From the NCBI GenBank assembly GCA_037954325.1, contig JBBMNZ010000001.1, positions 15,559,258-15,623,257 of the forward strand: 64,000 nt of DNA, written 5' to 3'. The notes under the pieces were generated by a model that searched no databases, had not been told where the DNA came from, and saw only the letters and a list, made by a program, of their open reading frames with translations. This document shows, piece by piece, positions 1 to 9,600 of this stretch. This stretch comes from Fistularia commersonii. Taxonomy: Eukaryota > Chordata > Actinopteri > Syngnathiformes > Fistulariidae. How positions within the stretch are numbered: position 1 is the stretch's first letter; every line of letters starts with the position of its first letter. The position numbers and the translations under genes were made by a program.

Positions 1-68
1 CACAGTGACACACAATCTTTGTAACACATGTACACAGTGACTGTAATGGGGGTCTGTCTAACAGGAAG

Positions 69-71
<3 letters not shown>

Positions 72-120
<49 letters not shown>
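72..120. repeat. (TG)n microsatellite
   Basis: An almost perfect TG dinucleotide run. It lies just upstream of a possible splice acceptor at 136-137 and produces spurious Cys-Val and His-Thr reading frames on the two strands. Confidence 0.95.
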
Positions 121-124
<4 letters not shown>

Positions 125-137
125 ACCTTTACTGCAG

Positions 138-226
138 TAGCCAATCTCTGGCTGCTGATTGCCTCTATCCTCATTAGCCTGCGATCCCTCCTTAAGGACT
201 TCCTGGACAGTCCGGACACCGACGAG
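138..226 (+). CDS. possible single internal exon, hydrophobic segment
   Basis: An exon-like segment bounded by CTGCAG at its left and GAG|GTACAC at its right. It has 2 + 29 codons and ends in phase 0. The peptide has a hydrophobic stretch (NLWLLIASILISL) that could be a membrane helix, followed by an acidic end (LDSPDTDE). I do not recognise the family, and no neighbouring exon was identified inside the window. It could equally be a chance open frame next to a microsatellite; the minus strand is also open here. Confidence 0.25.
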
Positions 227-408
227 GTACACAGTAATGCCGGGGTTACCATGGTAATCAACCTTGTCAGGTTGATCTGGACCAGTAAAGCCTCTGACAA
301 CATTTGTCATTAGTATTGATTAATTTGTCAATCACCATTGGGGACGTTGCTTGTGACAAACATGCTGGCAGAGAGGCAGAGGACGGTCCCTTATGTGACA
401 TGACCCTT

Positions 409-470
409 GTGTGTGTGTGTGTGGGTGTGTGTGTGTGCGTGTGTGTGTGTGTGAGAGAGAGAGAGAGGAG
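409..470. repeat. (TG)n followed by (GA)n
   Basis: A TG dinucleotide tract interrupted by single G and C changes and running into a short GA tract. The rest of 227-985 holds no recognisable gene, only two X-box-like palindromes near 245 and 478. Confidence 0.9.
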
Positions 471-979
471 CCCCTCAGTCTCCATGGTAACCAGCTTCTG
501 CATGATGTCACACAGTCCTACTGACTCAGGAAACACAACCAGCCCATTCTGTCTTTTAGACCATCCGGTTCTTCTATCGCTGAGATCAACCAGACTGGAA
601 CAATGAGATCAGATTACTCACAGGATCAGCAGATCGATCAATTTATGCCAGAAAGCTTGGAAGGAGGATTTCCAAAAAATAAACTGAAAACAATACGATC
701 AGGAGGAAATTTTCCAAACCTTCAAGAGCCGAATACACCAGAAATGAGCTCTAATCTAAAAACTCTTGTTTGATATATTTTTTAACCAAGTTTTTTTTTT
801 TTTTTTTACTTTTTGATATTTTCAACACACTGAAACAACAAAAATATGTTAAAAGGTAGTGTTCTCCATGTGCAGCTGGAGACCCAAGCATAGAAGTATC
901 TTTCAAAAACTTTAGAATTGGGAGGTTAAGATTAAACATGTTCAAGCAGGTTGTAACAGGTGGAGGGAAGTGTCAGGGG

Positions 980-1420
980 TAATGTGATGATAAAATTTGA
1001 GAGAATGAAAGGAAAGGTGTATAAGACAGTAGTGAGATCAGCTATGCTGTATGGTTTTGAGACATTAAGGGAAAGAAAGGAAGCAGAGCTGGAGGTAGGA
1101 GGGACGGAGATGTTGAGGTTCTCTTTTGGAAGTGAGGAGGATGTATAGGATCAGGAATGGTAGATGTTTTGGAGATAAGTCAGAGGCCAGACTGAGATGG
1201 TTCGGACATGTACAGCGGAGGGAGAGCGAATATCTGGGATGAAGGACGCTGAGGTTGGAACTGCCAGGCAGGCGGTCTAGAGGAAGACTTATGGATGGAG
1301 TGAAAGCGCATAAAGTTTGTTGGTGTGAGAGAAGACAATACAGAGAATGGGGGGGGGGGGGGTTGTTGGTTCGCTGTGGCAACCCCTGAAGGGAGTAGCA
1401 GAAAGGAAAAGAAGATGACA
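980..1420 (+). mobile_element. RTE-like LINE, degraded 3' end of ORF
   Basis: The plus strand carries the familiar C-terminal remnant of a fish non-LTR retrotransposon. Fragments read VYKTVVRSAMLYGFETL, then ELEVGGTEMLRFSFG, then, out of frame, a line like ARLRWFGHVQR and a G-R-P-like end. Frames are broken by several indels and a poly-G run near 1350, so this is dead. Family assignment (RTE clade) is from memory of the conserved AMLYG...RWFGHV pattern. A second diverged copy lies in the opposite orientation near 47.2 kb. Confidence 0.7.
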
Positions 1421-2947
1421 GAAAGAAAGAAAATAGAAAAAGACAGGACGTGACCTCAGACGGGTACGAAATGGTCGAAAACAGCAAATGTATCACGCAA
1501 AATCGGAATTAACTGAAGAGAAAGACGAGCTTGACTTAAGGCAGGAGAAGCAGTTCCTGGAGAGAAGGAAGACCGAGAAGTGAAGGAGGACTCTTTATTG
1601 AACGGATTGACGGACGGGGCTCCAAGGCACACTACAATCTGTCACCACGGAAACAGGAAATACAACCTGCTGCTGATCCATCGACACGTACAAAAGAGTA
1701 AAAAAGAAAACCACAGAGATGCTGATCAATCTAATCAGAAATCAATTCTATACTTCAAAGGACAGTAGAAAAATTAAAAAACGTTACCAATGTTTATGGG
1801 ATTTTTTTTTTTACAGACGTTTGGCGACTTTGTCGCCAGAACAACAACACAAACACTTTTTCAATGTCCATATGTAGTATATTCAGGCTCCTGCGTCCAG
1901 GTGACCATAAGGGAGAAACACCTGCTGCGACTCAGCTGTTCTCATTTCAGGGTTTCGTCTTTTAAAGTGGTTTTCCCTCCTTTCACAGATACGTTTCCTC
2001 CGTTTCTACTCTATCACTACTTTATTAACATATTTAATTGACTTTTGGCTCCACGTGGTCTGTTTTTAAAGAGCTCTAATGACTTTTCATTAATTTGACA
2101 AACATGGTGTATTTTTGTGTGTCCATATGTGTGTGTGTGTGTGAGTGTGTATGTGTAGCTTTCTGTTTATGTATCTAAGTGTGTGTGTGTGTGTGTGTGA
2201 ATATTTATCACAGACATCCGATGGATGTCTGACACTGGGATATCCAAACGTGGGCATGTCTCAACACATACTTGGCCTTTAATTCTTCAACCTTCGATAA
2301 GCAGCGGTGTTTTTGACACATCTGTGAAACGCTGGTGTTTTTACTTTCTCATGAGAAGCAGCAGCAGGGAACAGGTCTCTCTGCCTCTATGTGTCAGTGC
2401 AACGGACGGGATGTGCAGCACTTCATTTCCTCCTGCTACTTTTCTACAGCTGATGTGAAGGGTTCTCAAATGTTTCCACTCCCCCGGGGAACTCTCCAGG
2501 TTCTCAGTTAAAGTCATGTCCATAGTTATCACAACAGGAGGTAACATTGTTACATGTTCATCAGAAACCTAATTCTTGTTGCCATGGAGATGGAGGGCAA
2601 CAGTCAAAAAATGGGATGGAAGAGTATGTGTTTCAGCTTGGGTCCAGGTTCAGTGACTCGCAGCAGAGGAAGATGAAGAGGAAGGCCAAGTATAATTTCA
2701 TCGCTTGATCCTTCAAGGTTTATAATCCAGGTGGCTTTTCTTCTTCTCTTCAATATAGTCATAAACCGACAACTTCACAATATTTTACGGAATCAAATGT
2801 GAACCGAGAAGCTATCATTGTTTTGATCGGCCAATCGGGAAACCAATGAGCTGATGACCAAATTGATCAAAGTTTGAAAAATGCAGGCTATCAATTGAAA
2901 TGTGTTTTCGCTCCGGGACACCGAATACGCGGTCAAAGTGGTGACGT
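1421..2947. other. irf2bpl 3' flank, no gene seen
   Basis: This holds no convincing coding exon. It probably contains the irf2bpl 3' UTR. Possible minus-strand poly(A) signals (TTTATT on the plus strand) are at 2021-2026 and 1594-1599; I cannot choose between them. TG-rich patches lie at 2130-2200, and X-box-like motifs at 1641 and 2578. Confidence 0.5.
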
Positions 2948-3004
2948 CACACACACACACACACACACGCACACACACACACACACGCACACGCGCACAC
3001 GCAC
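2948..3004. repeat. (AC)n microsatellite in irf2bpl 3' UTR
   Basis: A CA/GT tract that ends a few bases downstream of the irf2bpl stop codon, so the transcript should carry a GU-rich run at the start of its 3' UTR. Confidence 0.9.
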
Positions 3005-3010
3005 GCTTCT

Positions 3011-4951
3011 CTAGGGGTCCCTCTCCTTTTTCACCTTCACGTCTCCCGCCAGGATGGTGTTGATCTCCCCTTGCATAAAGGCCCACGGCACGTTGGAGCC
3101 CACCAGGGGGCATTTATCCCCGCTGGGGCAGTAAACCTCTCCGGACGCCCCCTGGGCCTTGATGCTTTCGCGGGAACACGGGAAGCAGAACTTGTGTCCG
3201 GGCACGGAGGGACACTGGACGAAATGCGTGTCCTCCAGCCGCTCATGGCAGATGGTGCAACAGAGCGGGCCGCTGTTCGCCGCGGGGGAGTCGGGCACGC
3301 CCTGCCCGTGCCCGGGCTCCGGTGCCGGCGCGGGCAGCCCGAGGTCTCCGCCGCGGGACGGGAGGCGCCTCTGACCGGACACGGAGGCGGGAGACACCGG
3401 GCTGCTGCTGCTGCTGGCGCGGCGGGAGGACGTCGAGTGCACCGAGTCTCGGTCCTTGTTCGGAGAGTGCGCGTTCCCGAGCGTGTCCGCGACGGACATG
3501 AGCGCGGCCATCGGTGACGGTCCGTTCTGAGGGGGCGCGCCGGGCTCCGGCGGGGTGGCGCGCCCGGGGGGCAGGCTCGGGTGTCCCCCGGCAAGCGGCG
3601 GCGGCGGCGGCGCGCCGAAGGAGAGCTTGAGCGCCTCCGCCTGGCCGCCGATCCACTGCCGCTGCTGCTGCTCCTCCGCGGAGTCCGGCTCCGGCGACGC
3701 CTTCCTTTTCCTCGCGGCGGCGCGGGAACCGCCGGCCGAGGAGGACAGCGCCCGGCCCGGGAGCACCAGGGAGGTGGGAAGCAGCGGGAAACTGCCGTCG
3801 ACGTGCGGCTGCGGCAACATCTCCCCCGCGACGCAGTCCTTGAAGACGCGCAGGGACTCCGGGAGGAGGTCGCCGAGCAGCCGCCAGTCTCCGGAACCGT
3901 GCTTCTTCTCGTACTCCAGGTACTTGAAGCCGGAGGACAAACCGCGGCCGAAGTCCTTCATGCAGTCCTGGTACATCTGCTTGGCGACGCCCGACGCGCT
4001 GGAGAAGACGTTCCCGGAGCCGCTGGGATACTCGATGAAGATCTTCAGCTCGAAGTCCAAGCCCGGTTTGGAGACGGCGTCGAAGGCGAACACTCGGCCC
4101 AGCAGCCCGTGGTCCTTTTTGAAGCGCACGTCGAACGGCGTGCAGCCCGAGAGAGCGACCAACGTATCCCGGACCACCTTGGGCCTGCCGGCCCACTCCT
4201 CCTGCCGGTTCCGGAGGCTCTCGCTCAGCTCCGCCAGAGCCTCCGCATTCCGCTGCTTCTCCTTCAGCTCCCGTTCCTGGTCGGTGCTGGACACCGAAGC
4301 GGGTCTCTTGCCGGCCGACTCCGGCAGCCCGGCCTGGCCGACCATGGCGCCCTGCTGGGCCCGACCGAGGCCGGCGGGTCCGTTGAGCAGGGTCTGAGGC
4401 AGCAGGTTCGGCGGCACGGCCATCTGTCCCGGCACCGCCACCAGCGCGGCCTGGCTCCGGCCCCTGGAGTTCGGGCTCTGCCGGTTGAGCTCGGGCGGCC
4501 CGTCGTCCGGCTTAAACCCGTTGGGTCCTCCGAGCCCGTTCGGTATCCGGCTGCTGCCGCTGCTTTGCCCGCTGTAGTCGAAGCGAACCCGGCTGTCCGG
4601 CCCGAGCGGGTACCGGTCCATCCCGAGCTGCTGGGACTTCCCCGGCGCGTCCGCGGGGTGCTGGTGGTTCAAGTGGCCCATCGGCTCTTTCCCGGCCAGC
4701 AGCACCGGCTGGCTCTTAGCCATGGCGGGCGGCGGCGCGCCGGCGGAGGTTCTCCCCTCCGGGAAGCCCGTCGCCCGCTTCAGGTGGCGCGTCGTGTCAA
4801 TGACGAACTCGATCCGGTCCGCGCCCTCGTAGTTGACGCAGCCGCGACACACGGGCTCGGTGAAGTCCCAGATCATGGCCCACGGCATGCGTGGGAGGTC
4901 GCAAAGGTAGCAGGACTGCCTGCGGGACGAGGACAGCTGGGGGGAGGACAT
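3011..4951 (-). CDS. irf2bpl: interferon regulatory factor 2 binding protein-like, intronless
   Basis: A single 646-aa reading frame. The N-terminus (residues about 10-40) is the IRF2BP zinc finger: SRRQSCYLCDLPRMPWAMI, then a second Cys pair in EPVCRGC. A central conserved block (ALAELSESL, then FKKDHGLLGRVFAFDA and YLEYEKKHGSGDWR) separates IRF2BPL from IRF2BP2. The C-terminus carries the C3HC4 RING-type finger (CCTICHERLEDTHFVQCPS to CPLVGSNVPWAFMQGE) and ends KVKKERDP. The family acts in the nucleus as transcriptional corepressor or E3-like factor. I chose ATG 4949-4951 because MSSPQLSSSRRQS matches the family start; an upstream in-frame ATG at 5158 adds 69 unconserved residues. The long N-terminal polyQ/polyA tract of human IRF2BPL is absent. 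The gene is very GC-rich, which opens long false frames on both strands. Confidence 0.97.
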   Translation of the reverse strand: MSSPQLSSSRRQSCYLCDLPRMPWAMIWDFTEPVCRGCVNYEGADRIEFVIDTTRHLKRATGFPEGRTSAGAPPPAMAKSQPVLLAGKEPMGHLNHQHPADAPGKSQQLGMDRYPLGPDSRVRFDYSGQSSGSSRIPNGLGGPNGFKPDDGPPELNRQSPNSRGRSQAALVAVPGQMAVPPNLLPQTLLNGPAGLGRAQQGAMVGQAGLPESAGKRPASVSSTDQERELKEKQRNAEALAELSESLRNRQEEWAGRPKVVRDTLVALSGCTPFDVRFKKDHGLLGRVFAFDAVSKPGLDFELKIFIEYPSGSGNVFSSASGVAKQMYQDCMKDFGRGLSSGFKYLEYEKKHGSGDWRLLGDLLPESLRVFKDCVAGEMLPQPHVDGSFPLLPTSLVLPGRALSSSAGGSRAAARKRKASPEPDSAEEQQQRQWIGGQAEALKLSFGAPPPPPLAGGHPSLPPGRATPPEPGAPPQNGPSPMAALMSVADTLGNAHSPNKDRDSVHSTSSRRASSSSSPVSPASVSGQRRLPSRGGDLGLPAPAPEPGHGQGVPDSPAANSGPLCCTICHERLEDTHFVQCPSVPGHKFCFPCSRESIKAQGASGEVYCPSGDKCPLVGSNVPWAFMQGEINTILAGDVKVKKERDP

Positions 4952-5290
4952 CTTCCGGTCCTCCCTGCCGCCCCGACCGGCTGGAGAAGAAAGCGGAGAG
5001 AAGGGGACGGTCGGCGCGCAGCGCGGGTATTGTTCCCGCTGCTGCTGCTGCAGAGAGGGGGGAGGGGAGGGGAGGGGAGGGGGGCTGAATGTTTTTCCCT
5101 GCATGCACCCCCCCCTCCGGAGCAGCAGAGGAATTTGGATTGAGATCCCCCCTCCCACTTTTCTCTAGGAATGCCACCTGGAGGGTGTGACGTCACCCCC
5201 AGCTTTGAATGACGATGCCACTTGTCGCCCCCCCCCCCCCCCACACACACACACACCACCACCACCACCACCACCACCACCTACACCTAT
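4952..5290 (-). promoter_or_regulatory. irf2bpl: irf2bpl 5' UTR and promoter
   Basis: GC-rich sequence directly upstream of the irf2bpl start, with a purine/pyrimidine-skewed GGGGA tract (5055-5085), a CTG trinucleotide patch near 5040, a CRE-like TGACGTCA at about 5189-5196 and a CAC/CCA trinucleotide run (5252-5280). No clear TATA box. The exact transcription start cannot be placed. Confidence 0.5.
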
Positions 5291-6617
5291 ACAGGGAGGG
5301 CATGTTGATCATCCGCAAGAAACAATGAAAATTAAATAATCATGAATTATTGGTTGCGGTCCGCTTTGATAAGAAGATGAAGACAACGCGTCACTCGAAT
5401 AGACAGGAAATGCCCAGCGGAGCATCTCCTCAATATTTGGGAGGTGTTCCTGGTCTATTAAGAACCACTGACGGTATGCTTCACAATAAACATCAAAAGG
5501 ATGTGACTCGGTTTCCATGGTGACACCAGACGTAAGCAAACACGCTGCTCGGTGTTTTACACCGAGGAAATACATGTTGCCAGGCAGGTTTCGCGGTGAG
5601 AGACGTTGCGTGTGTGTGAGTGTGTGTGCGCGCGCATGTGCGTATCAGTCTGCTTGTGTGTGTTGATCTTCTGCTCTTTGTCACCGATTCGAAGTCAAAA
5701 TGCAGGGTAAGACTCACACTCACAGGTGTTCTGGGCGGTGTTGCCATGGAAACAAGCAGCAGCGGGAGCTGCAGCCTATTCCCCTCTACCTCTATGATGA
5801 CAGCTTGACTGAATCCTGGTTGTCTGGGTAGACCTTCCTATGGCTGCCATCCTAATTTCAGTGGGCAGAGCAACACTTGCCCACCATGCCATGATAGAAG
5901 GACATAAATAACCTCAACATCAGGATAGCAGCGCCACCTAGCGATTAAGCGCTGTAACAGTGCAGCCGCTCAGTGCAATGGCATGACAGCCAGACAACAG
6001 TCAGTCAGGATTGTGTGAGGTGCAGCAGTGCACGCCGAGGAGCTGCATCTGCAGTCTGCAGGCATAAACTAGGAGCTCCGGGGGAACACTGAGCTAGCTC
6101 TGAAAGGAGGAGGAGCAACATCATTACCACCTTTGGAGAACATCAGGGGTTCCCCTGTGTTCCAACCACCCTAGCGTCCTGCCAACGCCACCTCTCGAAA
6201 GCCACTAAAGAAGAACCACTGCAAACAGTGATACGCTTTGGTTACCTAGCAGCATGGTCAGGAACACCAATACAGGAGGACATCCGGGCAAAACGGCTAT
6301 TTCGGATGATAACGGCTCCACCAGTTCCAACAGGCCAATACAGTAATCCAAGCAACTACGGAGTGTTTCCTATAGCAGAAATCAGACCGAGCCACGGGTC
6401 TGGAACCCGCGTGTTTCGTACCGAAAAAATAACGAGACCCTTGCTCTGACTGGTTGGGTTGTTTAACGTGGGTGCCGTTCTGAGGGACCGACCAGATTCT
6501 CCTCTGACAGATGCCTCGGAGGACTACAGCCGGAGCAAGGTCTTAAGAGTGTCAGGCGTAGACTAAACCACACACACTCACACATGGATGCCGACATGCT
6601 TGAACACACACGCTCAC
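5291..6617. other. stretch without a recognised gene
   Basis: Both strands contain open frames of 60-90 codons, none recognised. Near-consensus X-boxes lie at 5511 and 5740. If talpid3 continues, its next exons should be on the minus strand here. A weak acceptor near 6510 followed by an open frame was seen, but I could not match it to the family. Confidence 0.4.
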
Positions 6618-9600
6618 CTGGTCTGCTCTGGCCTTTTCTCAGGACTGGGGGTTACCATGGAAACCAATTCGCTCTCCACAGTGGTGTCTCTTATTGCCGT
6701 AGAGGTCAGCAGCGGGGTTTTCTGTCCGTTAGCAGCTGCAGGGGGAGAGTGGGTCAAAACTCCTCAGATGCACAGCTAGATGGAGCCCCTATCGCCACAG
6801 TATTTTTAACTGAAGTGGGTCAAAGGTTGCTACACATCTGAATTTTAGTAAAGTGAACCCCGCTCAGGTACTGCATGTTACCATGGGAACAGCACAGTCA
6901 TTTATTGCTAAACTTCTTAAAGGGAACCCCGTCTGGGAGGACTAATTGGCATAAATATGCTTTACTGTTTGTCTCATACTTGAATAGATTATTAAAAAAA
7001 GCATGAAGAATTATTATTTCTTTAAAAATCGAAATTTATGACACATTTTAACCCACAGGCACAGCCATTGTTTTACTGGCACAATACATGCAGAGTTAAT
7101 GACGTACACTGGATGCATTGTCAACTTTGGCTCGGTAGTATGTACAGTAATAATGCCACATTATGCTGCATGTGAGCGTGCAATTTCCTATCCAAAGAAA
7201 ACAAAAGGAGTCGTGTTAGACCACACAGTTTTCCATGGGACACGAGGAGAAAAAAGAAGTGGGAAATTGCTTGTGGATGTGAAGAACTTCCATAGGATCC
7301 GTGGCTGTGTTCACACCACTTCTCTCTGGATGCATTTAATACATTTAGCTCGGCTGCTGAAAGAGCTCACAGGTGCTGCTAGTTTTAAACAGACACTAAA
7401 TCCAAATACTGTGGCAACGGTTTTCTTCGACAACCTCTGAAAGAAAGACCAGTAACCAGCACGAGCATAGAGGAAGCTGACGACGGGTCACCTGGTCAGT
7501 CAATACAGCGGTCCGTAAGTCTACAGTGAATGGCAGGTGAAAAAAATAGTGATCAAATAGAGCAATAATGTCTTGGTCGCCGGGGAACCCTTTAAAGGCC
7601 ATACAAGAACTTGGACCTTGAAATCCTCACAAGAACTTCTTTAAAACCATTCAAAGACCTCATGGACTTTCTCAAGGATGCTAGGAATCCCTTCAAGACT
7701 TTCCTGATGCGACAAGGTCATACATATGTGCATATACATCCAACCATGCACACCCACACACGATTAAAAATAACTTCTGCTACAAACAGCCTAGTTACCA
7801 TGACAGCCCCACTCCATTCCAGCAACTGACCAAGACATCTTGAATGCATCAGTGTGAGATGGAGGTAGCTGTTTTTTGGCACTGTCTTTGAGGTCACGTG
7901 GCTTCCAGACTACAAACTCATGTGGCCTTGTTCCAGGCGTTTACCTTCAGTATCCAGGTGAGTGACCTTCAGACAACCAGACCCACATGTCACAGAAGAG
8001 TCAGAGGTTGCTCTGGGAGTGGCACCAGTCACCATATTGACAGCTGACTCCAGCAGCTGGCTCTGGTGTGGGGAGAGGAGTGCTGATGAGTCGTAAATCA
8101 GGGTAGAAGGTATCTTAAGTGAAGAAGAGATGGTAAGGGGGCGGGGTGGAGGAGATGGGTCAGATTCATTGTTCCAGCAGGAGATGGTTTACCTGAAGCT
8201 GCAGCTGGTGGCTGAGCAGCGACTCCAGGTGTTGGTTCAGGCTTCGCCCCCTAAGAACAGGGCACGCAGTGATATCAGAGCAATGTCATCATCAATTGAA
8301 TCATGGTTATTATCAGCTACTTTGAGTATTCCTACATGTGTATGTGTGTGTGTATGTTTATATACCCATCATCCTGCAGCAGCCGCTGAACACCGTCTGC
8401 CAGCTGAGACACTCGTGACTCCATATTAGACTGATTCTACACACACAAACACAGACATGTACACAAACATAAACACACACACAGACATGTGCACAAACAT
8501 AAACACACACACACACACATAGGTCAGTGACATGAAACAGATGATCATTTAAAAGTGTTGTTACACATAAAGACATGTTTACTCTGATCAGCGGTGCCGC
8601 AGCAGAGACAGCAGCAATAGCAGCTGCAGTAGCAGTGTCCACCCGATGACAGGAAGTACGCTCCCCCCATGTCTGTGTACCGACAGTACTCTGGGAGCTA
8701 GCAGAGGGGCCCTGTTGTTCCAAGTGTTCTGTGATGTCTCTCCTCTGGGGGGCGCTGTGATAGCCAAGCAGGACAAACATGTATCAAAACCAGCTGAGAC
8801 CCCAGAGTTCTGGAAAACCAGGAGAGCGTGAAGATGGGTTTTCTCACTGCTGTCTGAGAGCTGCCAGCACAGCGCCACGCGCTCCGGGAGTGAACCGGGA
8901 TGTCAGGAGGTCGTGACCTGGGAGGGACGATGACAGCAAGGGGGCGGAGTCAGTTTTTTCATGAGACATAAATAAGTGATTGTGTGAGAATCCACTGTCT
9001 CCAGAATACAATTTGGAAAATGGTCAAGTCTGGTTGAATGTTATGTTGTCATCTTGCTGTTGTGCTGTCGGTGTCTTGTGTTGCTGTTATAACGTTCCAA
9101 TTTCGTTGTCATCTTGTGTAAGATATCAATCCTCCTTTCTGCAGGTGATACTTAGACCCCTCTCATGTGGTAACACCTTCAGATTGAAGGTAACTCACCT
9201 TGCTCGAGGCCGACCCAGCCTCTCGCTACTGGACGCTGCTTGGAGGAAAGGTCAATCTAGTCTCACACACACACACACATCTCCCAGAAATGAACATTAT
9301 TTGTCTTAACTTGAAGGCAAATAGGATATAAAACCTGTGTTTCTGTGTATAACATCTTTCTACTGTAAACACTGGTCAAATAACACAACTTGGTTCTGAA
9401 TGGATTCCACATATTTTAAAAACAGGTAGTCAAATTGATCTAAAACAATTTCTAAAGCATTTGTTGACTGAGCCTTTATTTTGTAAGGTCTCGGTTTGCC
9501 CTGCATCCTGCTTATCGACCCAAGGGGCATTCAAGATTTATAGTGTTTATTGTCATATGTACAGTCTGGAAATTGTTTTTCCTGGACAATGAAATTCTTA

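Larger units (their letters stand above)
245..6890. promoter_or_regulatory. cluster of eight RFX X-box-like motifs
   Basis: Fourteen-base imperfect palindromes of the form GTNNCC-AT-GGNAAC occur at 245-258, 478-491, 1641-1654, 2578-2591, 5511-5524, 5740-5753, 6651-6664 and 6877-6890. Those at 5740 (GTTGCCATGGAAAC) and 6651 (GTTACCATGGAAAC) match the vertebrate X-box consensus. The run flanks irf2bpl on both sides. The match to RFX sites is established motif knowledge; any regulatory role here is inference. Confidence 0.55.

Noticed and set aside
77..313. Cys-Val / His-Thr repeat frames over the TG tract
   Set aside because: Microsatellite translation; no homologous protein expected.
3243..5143. 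Long plus- and minus-strand alternative frames over irf2bpl (up to 520 codons)
   Set aside because: GC-rich codon positions remove stops in shadow frames; only the minus frame 3011-4951 shows family motifs.
7396..7829. Open frames around 7.4-7.8 kb as further talpid3 exons
   Set aside because: Frames open on both strands, no clear acceptor-donor pair in the required phase, and no match to known talpid3 blocks.
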